From Streptomyces sp. NBC_01283 (GTDB taxonomy: Bacteria > Actinomycetota > Actinomycetes > Streptomycetales > Streptomycetaceae), in the NCBI RefSeq assembly GCF_041435335.1, contig NZ_CP108430.1:7908001-7972000 (forward strand): 64,000 bases of DNA, read 5' to 3'. The notes under the pieces were generated by a model. It did not search any database, had not been told where the DNA came from, and saw nothing but the letters and a program-made list of their open reading frames with translations. Each line of letters starts with the position of its first letter. Position 1 is the stretch's first letter. This document shows, one piece after another, positions 27,279 through 35,758 of the stretch. The position numbers and the translations under genes are program-made.

Positions 27279-27905
27279 TCAGGACAGGGATGCCGGAGCC
27301 GCGGCCTCCCAGGCGAACCCGTCCAGGTCGGTGAAGGGCCCGGCGTCGCCGCCGATCATGAGGCGGTGCGATCCGGTGCCGTCGGGCGTGACACCGGCGT
27401 CCTTGGCCAGGGCGCGACGCCGGTAGAGGGCCAGTTTGAGGGGGCCCGTCCCGCCCTCGAACTCGACGTACACGCGTCCGAAGCTCTTCGCCACGGCGAG
27501 GCCCTGTTCGACGTAGAACCGCTTGCTCGCGGTCACGTCCGCGACTCCGAGCAGGAGCACCAGCTGGTCGATCCGCCGGGTGGCGGGACCGGTGTCCTTC
27601 TTCGCCGAGGTCGCGACCTTCCAGATCGTCCCGTCCGGGGCCCGTACGACTCCGCCGTAGCCCCAGAGCGACTTCGTGACGGGCTTCAGGGACGTGGCGC
27701 CCGCGTCGAGGGCGGAATCGACGAGGCTGTTGACGTCGGCGGGCTGGGAGACCGTGAGCGACAGCGTGAAGCCGCGGAAGCCGGTGGTGGGCTCCTCCGA
27801 GGCCCGCAGACGTATCTGCGAGTCCAGGCCGAAGGCCGTGCTGTAGAAGCGGTGGGCGGCCGTGGGGTCGGCCACGTCGAGGGTGACGGATGCGATGTTT
27901 GCCAT
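27279..27905 (-). CDS. VOC family protein (two tandem domains)
   Basis: A 208-residue protein with two VOC modules. The first begins ASVTLDVADPTAAHRFYSTA and ends VVRAPDGTIWKVAT; the second begins QLVLLLGVADVTASKRFYVE and ends TDLDGFAWEAAAP. Such proteins form a closed barrel from both modules. Start MANIAS at 27903-27905 is used; another ATG lies three codons upstream, and neither has a clear ribosome-binding site. It lies 75 bases from the other VOC gene on the same strand but is not evidently coupled to it. Function unknown. Confidence 0.82.
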   Translation of the reverse strand: MANIASVTLDVADPTAAHRFYSTAFGLDSQIRLRASEEPTTGFRGFTLSLTVSQPADVNSLVDSALDAGATSLKPVTKSLWGYGGVVRAPDGTIWKVATSAKKDTGPATRRIDQLVLLLGVADVTASKRFYVEQGLAVAKSFGRVYVEFEGGTGPLKLALYRRRALAKDAGVTPDGTGSHRLMIGGDAGPFTDLDGFAWEAAAPASLS

Positions 27906-28067
27906 GCCCATCACGCTAGGTACGGCAGGGCCTCCGGTGCTTCTCCATTCCTGATCGGTTCCTCTCCTGCCGCCGTCGGCGACGGAACTTCGAGGGGCGG
28001 GGAGGCGTTGGCAGGAGGACGCGCGGAATGCGCGCGGACGAGCTAACAGGTAGCCGAGGTGGCACGG

Positions 28068-28628
28068 ATGGCGATGTGGGACCGGATCAAGGACCAGGCC
28101 AAGGGTCTGCAGCAGTCGCAGGGGGCACGCGGCTCCGGCGGTCAGGGACGGCCGGGTCAGGGATCGGGGTCACGGTCGGGAGGGGGGTCGAAGGCGCAGC
28201 TCGTGGGCGTGCTCAAGTCCCAGCTCGCTTCCCTCAAGACGGAGCTCAAGAGCGGTTCGTACCGTGACGCGAGCATGGCCATGTGCGCGCTGGTCGCCGC
28301 CGCCGACGGCTCGGTCGACCCGGCCGAGCGGCAGCACGTCGAGTCACTGATCCTGCAGAACGACGTCCTGAGGAACTTCCCGCCCGAGCAGCTCCAGCAG
28401 CGGTTCAACAAGCACGTCGACCAGCTGACGTTCAACTTCCAGCAGGGCAGGACCGAGGTCATGCAGGAGATCGCCAAGGCGGCGAAGAAGCCGGTGGAGG
28501 CCAAGGCGGTCGTGCAGACCGGGTTCGTCGTCGCCGGAGCGGACGGGTACATCGCCCCGGCCGAGGAGCAGGTCCTGCGCGAGGCGTGCGCGGCGCTCAA
28601 CCTCTCCCCGCAGGAGTTCGGCCTCTGA
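28068..28628 (+). CDS. TerB family protein
   Basis: A 186-residue cytoplasmic protein. After a Gly/Ser/Gln-rich leader (residues about 12-45) comes an all-helical TerB domain with two metal-binding acidic loops: AADGSVDPAERQHVESLI and GADGYIAPAEEQVLREAC. TerB proteins belong to the tellurite/stress module linked with metal-dependent membrane complexes. Here no other ter gene is adjacent, so a general stress role is more likely than tellurite resistance. ATG at 28068 follows GAGG. A very strong terminator hairpin lies 33 bases after the stop. Confidence 0.85.
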   Translation: MAMWDRIKDQAKGLQQSQGARGSGGQGRPGQGSGSRSGGGSKAQLVGVLKSQLASLKTELKSGSYRDASMAMCALVAAADGSVDPAERQHVESLILQNDVLRNFPPEQLQQRFNKHVDQLTFNFQQGRTEVMQEIAKAAKKPVEAKAVVQTGFVVAGADGYIAPAEEQVLREACAALNLSPQEFGL

Positions 28629-28661
28629 TCACAGGCGACATCAGCGGCGATTTCAGCGCCC

Positions 28662-28699
28662 GAGCCGGGGCCCGCACCTCATGGTGCGGGCCCCGGCTC
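28662..28699 (+). terminator. Strong terminator hairpin after the terB-like gene
   Basis: GAGCCGGGGCCCGCACC at 28662-28678, a TCAT loop, then GGTGCGGGCCCCGGCTC at 28683-28699: a perfect 17-bp stem, followed by TGTTGTG. Confidence 0.9.
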
Positions 28700-28840
28700 T
28701 GTTGTGAAGAGACTCCGAAGAGCCTTCGCGGAAGCCCTTGCTACTTCAGCACCTGACGACTAGTCATATGGCTAATCGAAACAGTGCCGCCCGCCCCGCA
28801 GCGGCTGAGTGGCTCAGCGGCCCAACTCCCTGGAGGGCAC

Positions 28841-29971
28841 GTGAAGTTCTCCGTCATATTCGAAGCGCAGCTCGCCGACCCCACCGTCGAGCGCGAGCAC
28901 CGACTCATCCACGACAGCGTCGAACAGGCCGTCTTCGCCGAGGAGATGGGCTTCGACCGCATCTGGGCGGTCGAGCACCACTCCCTGAAGTGGTACGCCC
29001 ACATGAGCGCCCCGGAGATCTTCCTGACCTGGGTGGCCGCGCGCACCAGCACCATCCGCATCGGCCACGGCGTGGTGTGCATGCCGTTCCGGTTCAACCA
29101 CCCGGCGCGCGTCGCCGAACGCGCCGCCATGCTCGACCTGCTGTCCGGCGGGCGGCTCGACCTCGGGGCGGGGCGCGGCGGGACGCTCCAGGAGACCTCA
29201 CTCTGCGGCGTCGACAAGGAACGTACGACCCAGGAGGTCGAAGAGGCGCTGCAGATCATCGGGAAGGCCTGGGCGAGCGAGGAGCTGGAGCATCACGGCG
29301 CCTTGCTCGACATCGATCCGCACCCCATCCTGCCCCGGCCCCACCAGACCCCCCACCCCCCGCTCTTCCTCGCCTGCAGCAGGACCGAGACCCTGAAGCA
29401 GGCCGCCGAACTCGGCATCGGCGCACTGGTGATGGGCTTCGCGGGGCCCGAGTCGATCGCCGAGATGCGTGCGGCGTACGACACGGCGATCGCGGGCCGC
29501 AGCGAAGCGCGCTTCGTGTCCGGCGTCGTCAACGACCACTTCTCCGTGCTCTGTCCGACCATCGTGCTCGACGACCGGGAGGCCGCCCAGCGCGTCGGCA
29601 TCCGCGGGCAGCGGTTCTTCGCGCAGTCCATCGGGCACTGGTACGGCGGCGCCGGAATTCCCGACGAGGCCGTGGTCGAAGGGGCCGACGAGGCGGCCGC
29701 GATGCGTGAGGCCGCCGAGCAGGTCGTCGCGCGGCTGCACGAGCACAACATTCCGGTACGGCCCACGTCCACGGCCACCTTCAACGCCGATCACGCCTAT
29801 GGGACCGCCGACGACGCCATCGCGTACGTGGAACGGCTTCGCGACGCGGGCGCCGACGAGATCATGTGCCTCATCCAGATGGGCACCGTCCCGCAGGAGG
29901 CGTGCATGGAGACCCTGCGGCAGTGGGGCGAGAAGGTCATCCCGTATTTCCGCGCGCAGGAGGCGGAGTGA
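28841..29971 (+). CDS. LLM class flavin-dependent oxidoreductase
   Basis: A 376-residue luciferase-like monooxygenase (TIM barrel, FMN or F420). The N-terminal strand VKFSVIFEAQLADP is followed by GFDRIWAVEHHSLKWYAH, whose EHH motif is typical of the bacterial luciferase group, then RIGHGVVCMPFRFNHPARVAERAAMLDLLSGGR (quoted in part), and ALVMGFAGPESI. It should oxidise an unknown small substrate with reduced flavin. The start is GTG at 28841 with GGAGGG upstream. Its stop overlaps the next gene by 4 bases (GTGA), so both are cotranslated. Confidence 0.88.
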   Translation: MKFSVIFEAQLADPTVEREHRLIHDSVEQAVFAEEMGFDRIWAVEHHSLKWYAHMSAPEIFLTWVAARTSTIRIGHGVVCMPFRFNHPARVAERAAMLDLLSGGRLDLGAGRGGTLQETSLCGVDKERTTQEVEEALQIIGKAWASEELEHHGALLDIDPHPILPRPHQTPHPPLFLACSRTETLKQAAELGIGALVMGFAGPESIAEMRAAYDTAIAGRSEARFVSGVVNDHFSVLCPTIVLDDREAAQRVGIRGQRFFAQSIGHWYGGAGIPDEAVVEGADEAAAMREAAEQVVARLHEHNIPVRPTSTATFNADHAYGTADDAIAYVERLRDAGADEIMCLIQMGTVPQEACMETLRQWGEKVIPYFRAQEAE

Positions 29972-30975
29972 GGGCGGCGGGCATGGACGGCGAGCGCCTC
30001 GCCCCGGCCGCGCGGCCCCTCGTCGACGCGTTGAGCGCCGCCTTTCCCGACCTCGGTGGCACCGTCACCGACGCGGCGGAGGCCCGCCGCATCCTCGCCG
30101 CGACGCCCTCCGCGGGGCAGGCCGCGGTGCCGGTGGGCGGGGTGGAGGAGCGGGCCGTACCCGGACCCGTCGGCGCCCCCGACCTGGCCGTACGGATCTA
30201 TCGCCCCGAGGGGGAGAGCGGCCCCCGCCCCACCGTCGTCTTCTTCCACGGCGGCGGCTACACCCTCTGCGGCCTCGACAGCCACGACGCCACGGCCCGC
30301 ACCCTCTGCGCGGAGTCCGGGGCCGTCGTGGTCTCCGTCGCCTACCGTCTCGCCCCCGAGCACCGCTTTCCCGCGGCCACCGAGGACGCGTACGCGGCTC
30401 TGTGCTGGGCCGCGGCCGAGACCCGGGCGGGCGCGCTCGGCGGCGACCCCGGCGCCGTGGTGACGGCAGGGGACAGCAGCGGGGGCGGCCTCGCCACCGT
30501 GGCGGCCCTGATGGCAAGGGACCGGGGTGGGCCGGCTGTGGCGCTCCAGGTGCTGATCTACCCGGTGCTCGACGCGGGGCAGGGCAGCGACTCGTATACG
30601 TCGAACGCGACCGGCTACTTCCTCACGGCCGCGCACATGCGCTGGTTCTGGGAGCAGTACATCGGCCCGGACGGCGACGCCACCCACCCCTACGCCTCTC
30701 CGCTGGGCGCGGACGTCACCGCTCTGCCGCCCGCGCACATCGTCACGGCGGGCTGCGATCCGCTGTGCGACGAGGGCACCGCGTACGCGGTCAGACTGCG
30801 TCTGGCGGGGGTTCCGGTGACGCGGGGGCACCATCCGGGGATGTTCCACGGGTTCCTGGGCTTCCCGCGGCTCCTGGACGATGCGCGGGCCGCGGTGGCG
30901 GAAGTGGCAGAAGCAGTCGCCTCAACGGTATCCGGCAGGAAAATCAGCGGTGATGTTGGGGGTACCACAGGATAA
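29968..30975 (+). CDS. Alpha/beta hydrolase, hormone-sensitive-lipase family esterase
   Basis: A 335-residue esterase. The family's HGGG oxyanion motif is in TVVFFHGGGYTLCG, the nucleophile in TAGDSSGGGLATVA, and the acidic and histidine residues in TAGCDPLCDEG and GMFHGFLGF. Its GTG start overlaps the stop of the luciferase-like gene, and AGGAGG lies just ahead, so the esterase probably acts on the product or substrate of that monooxygenase, for example an ester made by a Baeyer-Villiger-type oxidation; this last step is speculation. Confidence 0.9.
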   Translation: MRAAGMDGERLAPAARPLVDALSAAFPDLGGTVTDAAEARRILAATPSAGQAAVPVGGVEERAVPGPVGAPDLAVRIYRPEGESGPRPTVVFFHGGGYTLCGLDSHDATARTLCAESGAVVVSVAYRLAPEHRFPAATEDAYAALCWAAAETRAGALGGDPGAVVTAGDSSGGGLATVAALMARDRGGPAVALQVLIYPVLDAGQGSDSYTSNATGYFLTAAHMRWFWEQYIGPDGDATHPYASPLGADVTALPPAHIVTAGCDPLCDEGTAYAVRLRLAGVPVTRGHHPGMFHGFLGFPRLLDDARAAVAEVAEAVASTVSGRKISGDVGGTTG

Positions 30976-30998
30976 TTTCCCGAGCCCCCTCTTGTGGT

Positions 30999-31041
30999 GG
31001 AGAACCTCGCACGCATACGGTGTTCTAACGCGAGGTTCTCC
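30999..31041. repeat. 12-bp inverted repeat before the DUF6421 operon
   Basis: GGAGAACCTCGC at 30999-31010 and GCGAGGTTCTCC at 31030-31041, separated by 19 bases. The second arm ends just before the GGAGG ribosome-binding site of the next gene. It may be a terminator for the esterase gene, an operator, or a leader hairpin. Confidence 0.7.
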
Positions 31042-31056
31042 CGTGGAGGTTGACAA

Positions 31057-32472
31057 GTGACGGAAATTCTTGTGCAGAGGGTTACGGAAGGGTCGGTTCC
31101 TCCCGTGAGTGGGGGTGCCCCCATGGGAAGGGTCGTGGAGCACCCGGCTTGGCCGATGCTCAAGGACGCCGTGGAAGAGATCCGCCCGTGGCAGTCCGCG
31201 GACGGCTCGATCGACTTCGACGCGGAGGGCGCCCCGGCGAAGTCCGTGGCCGAACTCGCCGTCGACCGCGTGATATCCGCGATCGACCAGCTCGCCCCGC
31301 TCCTGCCGCACGACGCCGCGTACCACCAGGCGCTCGGCGCGGACCTGCGGCGCTGGGCCGACGGCGGCTTCGAGGTGCCGGACTTCCTGGACTCGCTGCT
31401 GGCCTTCCAGCCCGCGGCGCACCGCGAGGACGGCCTGCAGCACCTCGTGGTCTTCCCCATGTACACGCAGAACGGCAACCCGGACCGCAATCTCGAGGCG
31501 GTCGTGCTGCGCATGGTCTGGCCGGAGTGGCTGGCCGAGCTGGAGCGCACGCGCTACGACAACCCGCTGTTCTGCGGCATCACGTTCGAGGACTTCACCG
31601 CCGGGTACGACACGAACTCGGCCGTGCTCTTCCCGGAGACCATCGCCGTGCGCGAGGCTCCCGAGCGCTTCAGCTGGGGCGGCATCTTCTGTGACCGCGA
31701 GGCGGCCCGCTTCCGCCGCGTCACCGAGGCCTCCGTGGACATCCTCGGGCTCGAACTGCCCGACGACATCCGCGAGATGATCGGCGACCAGGACCGCTGC
31801 CAGCAGGCGTTCGTCCTGTGGGACATGGTCCACGACCGCACCCACAGCCACGGCGACCTGCCCTTCGACCCCTTCATGATCAAGCAGCGCCAGCCGTTCT
31901 GGATGTACGGCCTCGAGGAGCTGCGCTGCGACCTCACCGCCTTCAAGGAGGCCGTGAAGCTGGAGGCCGAGGGCGTCCCGCAGGCCCGTGACGTGCAGTA
32001 CGCCGTCCTCTTCGACCGGATGTTCCGCTTCCCGGTCACGGGCGACCGCGTCAAGAACTACGACGGGCTCGGCGGCCAGCTGCTCTTCACGTACCTCCAC
32101 AAGCACGACGTCGTCCGCTGGACCGACAACAAGCTCAAGATCGACTGGGAGCGCGCGCCGCAGGTCACCAACCAGCTGTGTGCCGAGATCGAGGAGCTCT
32201 ACCGCGCGGGCATCGACCGCCCGAAGCTGGTGCACTGGTTCGCCGCGTACGACCTGGTGTCCCAGTACCTCGCCCCGCACCCCGGATCGCGCTGGGCCAA
32301 GGGCCCCGACGCCCTGGATGTGCAGCTTCCGCCCAGGAAACTCGTCGACGACGTGCTTCCTGACGAGTTTCCGCTCAGCATGTTCTATGAGGCGCTCTCC
32401 AAGAAACTCAAGCACGTGATCGCCTCCACCAAGGGGATCACCGCGGCCGGCGCCGAGCGGGTCGCCGCATGA
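31057..32472 (+). CDS. DUF6421 family protein
   Basis: A 471-residue cytoplasmic protein of a family known mainly from actinomycetes and without an assigned function. Its highly conserved-looking core includes HLVVFPMYTQNGNPDRNLEA (split across residues about 128-150), FVLWDMVHDRTHSHGDLPFD and FWMYGLEELRCDLTAFKEAV. The cluster of His, Asp and Glu in HDRTHSHGD suggests a metal site, which is my inference. The start is GTG at 31057 behind GGAGG. It heads a run with an SDR and a threonine-aldolase-like gene, the first joined by an ATGA overlap if the earlier SDR start is used. Confidence 0.85.
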   Translation: MTEILVQRVTEGSVPPVSGGAPMGRVVEHPAWPMLKDAVEEIRPWQSADGSIDFDAEGAPAKSVAELAVDRVISAIDQLAPLLPHDAAYHQALGADLRRWADGGFEVPDFLDSLLAFQPAAHREDGLQHLVVFPMYTQNGNPDRNLEAVVLRMVWPEWLAELERTRYDNPLFCGITFEDFTAGYDTNSAVLFPETIAVREAPERFSWGGIFCDREAARFRRVTEASVDILGLELPDDIREMIGDQDRCQQAFVLWDMVHDRTHSHGDLPFDPFMIKQRQPFWMYGLEELRCDLTAFKEAVKLEAEGVPQARDVQYAVLFDRMFRFPVTGDRVKNYDGLGGQLLFTYLHKHDVVRWTDNKLKIDWERAPQVTNQLCAEIEELYRAGIDRPKLVHWFAAYDLVSQYLAPHPGSRWAKGPDALDVQLPPRKLVDDVLPDEFPLSMFYEALSKKLKHVIASTKGITAAGAERVAA

Positions 32473-32498
32473 GCGACCGCACGAAGGAGGCGAGGACC

Positions 32499-33239
32499 AT
32501 GTCCGCACTCGAAGGAGCCGTGATCGCGGTCGCGGGGGCAGGCGGTCCGGCAGGCCGTGCCACGCTGCTGCGGCTCGCCGAGGCCGGTGCCACGGTCGTG
32601 GCGTCCGACGCCGACGCGGCACGCCTCGCGGAGGCCGTGGACGCCGCCCGGTACGCGCACGGCGGCGCCACCGTCATAGGCGACACGGTCGACCTCCTGG
32701 ACCTCGAAGCGACCAAGGGGTGGGCCGCCCGCACCGAGAAGGAGTTCGGGCGGATCGACGGCCTGGTCCACCTCGTGGGCGGCTGGCGCGGCAGCGCCAC
32801 CTTCGCCGAGACCGACCTCGCCGACTGGGACCTGCTCGAACAGCTCCTGATCCGCACCGTGCAGCACACCACGCTCGCCTTCCAGGAGGGCCTGCAGCGC
32901 AGCGACCGCGGTCGCTATCTCCTGATCAGCGCGGCCGGCGCCTCCAAGCCCACGGCGGGCAACGCGGCGTACTCCGCATCGAAGGCCGCCGCCGAGGCCT
33001 GGACCCTGGCCCTCGGCGACGCCTTCCGCAAGGCGGGGGGCGAGCAGGGCCCGACATCGGCGGCTGCCATCCTGGTGGTCAAGGCGCTGGTGCACGACGC
33101 GATGCGCGCGGAGCGGCCCAACGCGAAGTTCGCGGGCTTCACGGACGTCAAGGAGCTGGCCGAGGCCATCGCCGGAGTCTGGGAGCGGCCCGCCGGAGAA
33201 GTGAACGGAACCCGCCTGTGGCTGACCGAGAAGCCGTGA
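32499..33239 (+). CDS. SDR family oxidoreductase
   Basis: A 246-residue short-chain dehydrogenase-like protein. The cofactor loop reads VAGAGGPAGRATLLRL, a variant of TGxxxGIG in which the second half is GPAGR. LVHLVGGWRGSATF replaces the usual NNAG region, and the active site is ISAAGASKP with YSASKAA. The atypical loops suggest a specialised substrate. ATG at 32499 is chosen for its AAGGAGG site; an ATG at 32469 overlaps the DUF6421 stop (ATGA) and is the alternative. Its stop overlaps a possible start (GTGA) of the aldolase gene. Confidence 0.88.
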   Translation: MSALEGAVIAVAGAGGPAGRATLLRLAEAGATVVASDADAARLAEAVDAARYAHGGATVIGDTVDLLDLEATKGWAARTEKEFGRIDGLVHLVGGWRGSATFAETDLADWDLLEQLLIRTVQHTTLAFQEGLQRSDRGRYLLISAAGASKPTAGNAAYSASKAAAEAWTLALGDAFRKAGGEQGPTSAAAILVVKALVHDAMRAERPNAKFAGFTDVKELAEAIAGVWERPAGEVNGTRLWLTEKP

Positions 33240-33268
33240 CCGCTCGCGACACCCGTGACAGAGAGCCC

Positions 33269-34339
33269 GTGAACCCTCCGAAGACCGACGCGCGCCGCCA
33301 CCACGACCCGGACGTACGGGGGTTCGCGAGCGACAACTACGCGGGCGCCCACCCGGAGGTGCTCGCCGCCATCGCCCTCGCCAACGGCGGTCACCAGATC
33401 GCGTACGGCGAGGACGACTACACGGCCAACCTCCAGCAGGTCATCCGCGGCCACTTCGGCCCCACGGCCGAGGCGTTCCCGGTCTTCAACGGCACCGGGG
33501 CCAACGTCGTCGCGCTCCAGGCGATCACCGACCGCTGGGGCGCGGTGATCTGCGCCGAGTCCGCGCACATCAACGTGGACGAGGGCGGCGCCCCCGAGCG
33601 CATGGGCGGCCTGAAGCTGCTCACGGTGCCCACGCCCGACGGCAAGCTCACGCCCGAGCTGATCGACAAGCAGGCGTTCGGCTGGGACGACGAGCACCGG
33701 GCGATGCCGCAGGTCGTCTCCATCGCGCAGAACACCGAACTGGGCACGCTCTACACGCCCGACGAGATCCGCGCCATCTGCGACCACGCGCACCAGCTCG
33801 GCATGAAGGTGCACCTCGACGGCTCGCGCATATCGAACGCCGCCGCGTCCCTCGACGTCCCCATGCGGACGTTCACGAACGCGGTCGGCGTGGACATCCT
33901 GTCCCTGGGCGGCACGAAGAACGGCGCGCTCTTCGGGGAGGCCGTCGTCGTCCTCAACCAGGACGCCGTCAGCCACATGAAGCACCTGCGCAAGCTGTCC
34001 ATGCAGCTCGCCTCCAAGATGCGTTTCGTGTCGGTGCAGTTGGAGGCGCTGCTCGCCAAGGACCTCTGGCTGCGCAACGCCCGGCACGCGAACGAGATGG
34101 CGCAGCGTCTGGCCGAGGGGGTGCGCGCCGTCCACGGCGTGGAGATCCTCTACCCGGTGCAGGCCAACGCGGTCTTCGCGCGGCTGCCGCACGACGTGAG
34201 CGAGCGGCTGCAGAAGCAGTACCGCTTCTACTTCTGGGACGAGGCCGCGGGCGACGTCCGCTGGATGTGCGCGTTCGACACGCGCGAGGAGGACGTGGAC
34301 GGCTTCGTCGCGGCCCTCAAGGAAGAGATGGCACGCTAG
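33269..34339 (+). CDS. Threonine aldolase family protein (PLP-dependent)
   Basis: A 356-residue pyridoxal-phosphate enzyme of the low-specificity L-threonine aldolase type, splitting beta-hydroxy amino acids to glycine and an aldehyde. FASDNYAGAHPEVLAA opens the fold, FPVFNGTGANVVALQA binds phosphate, MKVHLDGSRISNAA holds the PLP-binding Asp, and LSLGGTKNGALFGEA carries the Schiff-base lysine. The start is GTG at 33269; a GTG at 33236 overlaps the preceding stop and would add 11 residues. It ends the first part of the operon; a palindrome and new promoter follow. Confidence 0.88.
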   Translation: MNPPKTDARRHHDPDVRGFASDNYAGAHPEVLAAIALANGGHQIAYGEDDYTANLQQVIRGHFGPTAEAFPVFNGTGANVVALQAITDRWGAVICAESAHINVDEGGAPERMGGLKLLTVPTPDGKLTPELIDKQAFGWDDEHRAMPQVVSIAQNTELGTLYTPDEIRAICDHAHQLGMKVHLDGSRISNAAASLDVPMRTFTNAVGVDILSLGGTKNGALFGEAVVVLNQDAVSHMKHLRKLSMQLASKMRFVSVQLEALLAKDLWLRNARHANEMAQRLAEGVRAVHGVEILYPVQANAVFARLPHDVSERLQKQYRFYFWDEAAGDVRWMCAFDTREEDVDGFVAALKEEMAR

Positions 34340-34361
34340 CCGAATCGTCTCCATGGCTGCA

Positions 34362-34413
34362 TAGATATGCGATCGACCGTAAAAGCATTGACTCGCGGTC
34401 GGTCGCATTTCTA
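34362..34413. repeat. 18-bp interrupted palindrome over a promoter
   Basis: Left arm TAGATATGCGATCGACCG (34362-34379) and right arm CGGTCGGTCGCATTTCTA (34396-34413) pair at 16 of 18 positions, with a 16-base gap. The right arm fills the space between the -35 and -10 boxes of the promoter described next, so it is more likely an operator than only a terminator. Confidence 0.75.
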
Positions 34414-34417
34414 TGCT
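34388..34417 (+). promoter_or_regulatory. Promoter for a leaderless transglutaminase-like gene
   Basis: TTGACT at 34388-34393, an 18-base spacer, and TATGCT at 34412-34417. The ATG of the next gene begins 8 bases after the -10 box, which puts the expected transcription start at or next to the start codon; no ribosome-binding site is present. Confidence 0.7.
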
Positions 34418-34425
34418 CCCGTGGC

Positions 34426-35019
34426 ATGCAGCTGATCCAGCAGAACCCCGACCTGTCCGCCTATTTGGCCGCCGACGAGGTCATCGACCACTGTCATCCG
34501 CTCGTACGCGAGACGGCCGCGCGCCTCGCCGCGCAGGTCGATGATTCATATGCATACGCTCGCGCGGCCTACGAATTCGTGCGGGACGCCATTCCGCACT
34601 CCGCCGACAGCGGCGGTCTCCGCGTGACGTGGCGCGCCTCCGACGTGCTCGAGCAGCGCACCGGCATCTGTCACGCCAAGTCCCACGCCCTGGCCGCGCT
34701 GCTGCGTGCCGAGGACATCCCGACCGCCCTCTGCTATCAGCGGCTGGCACACGACGCGGGTACGGGGTACGTCCTGCACGGTCTGGTCGCCGTCCGCTTC
34801 CGGGGGGCCTGGCACCGGCAGGACCCCCGGGGGAACAAGCCCGGAGTCGACGCCCAGTTCTCCCTCGATGGCGAGCGGCTGGCCTTCACCGTGGATGTTG
34901 AGTCCAGTGAGATGGACTATCCGGTACTCTGCGATGCACCGCACCCGGCGGTCCTGCGCGCCCTGCGAGACGCTCCGGACCGGCCGTACCTGTGGGAGCA
35001 CCTCCCCGACACACTCTGA
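34426..35019 (+). CDS. Transglutaminase-like domain protein
   Basis: A 197-residue cytoplasmic protein with a complete transglutaminase/protease-like triad: Cys82 in RTGICHAKSHALAALL, His in TGYVLHGLVAVRF and Asp in WHRQDPRG. Bacterial members act as amidases, proteases or peptide ligases; the partner is unknown. It begins with ATG at 34426 and appears to be leaderless. The B3/B4-domain gene starts 14 bases after its stop, so the two form a small operon under the palindrome-covered promoter. Confidence 0.85.
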   Translation: MQLIQQNPDLSAYLAADEVIDHCHPLVRETAARLAAQVDDSYAYARAAYEFVRDAIPHSADSGGLRVTWRASDVLEQRTGICHAKSHALAALLRAEDIPTALCYQRLAHDAGTGYVLHGLVAVRFRGAWHRQDPRGNKPGVDAQFSLDGERLAFTVDVESSEMDYPVLCDAPHPAVLRALRDAPDRPYLWEHLPDTL

Positions 35020-35033
35020 ACGCAAGGCAGACG

Positions 35034-35753
35034 ATGACCTTCCAGATCACCGTGACCGACGAAGTGCGCGCCATCGCGCCCGGCTTCACCCACGTCGCCA
35101 TCGAGGCCCACGGGCTCGTCAACGGGCCGAGCACCGACGAGACCTCGGCCCTCCTCGACGACGCCGCACGCCGCCTCGCCGAGCGGCTCGACGGCCGCGC
35201 CCCGCACGAGGACCCGCACATGGTGGCCTGGCGCGCGGCCTACACCGCCTTCGGCGCGAAGCCGTCCCGCACCCGCAACTCCGCCGAGGCGCTGGCCAAG
35301 CGCGCCCTCGCCGACGGCGGCCTGCCGCGGATCAACACCCTCGTCGACGTCTACAACGCGATCAGCGTCGCCCACCTGATCCCGGTCGGCGGCGAGGACC
35401 TGGACCACATCAAGGGCGGCATGCGCCTGGTGCGGGCCGACGGGACCGAGGACTTCGTCACCATGGCCGCGGGGGAGCAGGCCGTCGAGCACCCGGACGC
35501 GGGCGAGGTCGTCTGGTGCGACGACGAGGGCGTCACCTGCCGCCGCTGGAACTGGCGCCAGGGGCCGCGCACCCGCCTCACTGAGGAGTCGGTCAACGCC
35601 ATCTTCCTGCTGGAGGGGATGGGGCCGGACTCCGGCGTCGAGGAAGCGGGCGCGGAACTGGCCGAACTCCTCGCGAAGTTCAGCCCCGGCGCGCAGCTCA
35701 CCGTCCGCGCGCCGGAGCGGGCGTCCGGGAGCCCGTCCGACCGCGCGGAGTAA
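35034..35753 (+). CDS. B3/B4 tRNA-binding-domain protein (PheT-like editing domain)
   Basis: A 239-residue stand-alone version of the B3/B4 domain found in the beta chain of phenylalanyl-tRNA synthetase, where it edits wrongly charged tRNA. Characteristic stretches are VAWRAAYTAFGAKPSRTRNS, LPRINTLVDVYNAISVAHLIPVGG (quoted in part), and VVWCDDEGVTCRRWNWRQG. Free-standing members probably deacylate mischarged tRNAs or act on free amino-acid derivatives. The ATG at 35034 follows AAGG. Joined to the transglutaminase-like gene, it suggests a shared amino-acid or amide chemistry, which is inference. Confidence 0.88.
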   Translation: MTFQITVTDEVRAIAPGFTHVAIEAHGLVNGPSTDETSALLDDAARRLAERLDGRAPHEDPHMVAWRAAYTAFGAKPSRTRNSAEALAKRALADGGLPRINTLVDVYNAISVAHLIPVGGEDLDHIKGGMRLVRADGTEDFVTMAAGEQAVEHPDAGEVVWCDDEGVTCRRWNWRQGPRTRLTEESVNAIFLLEGMGPDSGVEEAGAELAELLAKFSPGAQLTVRAPERASGSPSDRAE

Positions 35754-35758
35754 TCGAT

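Noticed and set aside
28068..28628. A tellurite-resistance operon
   Set aside because: Only a single TerB-domain protein is present, closed by its own terminator; no terD, terC or related genes adjoin.
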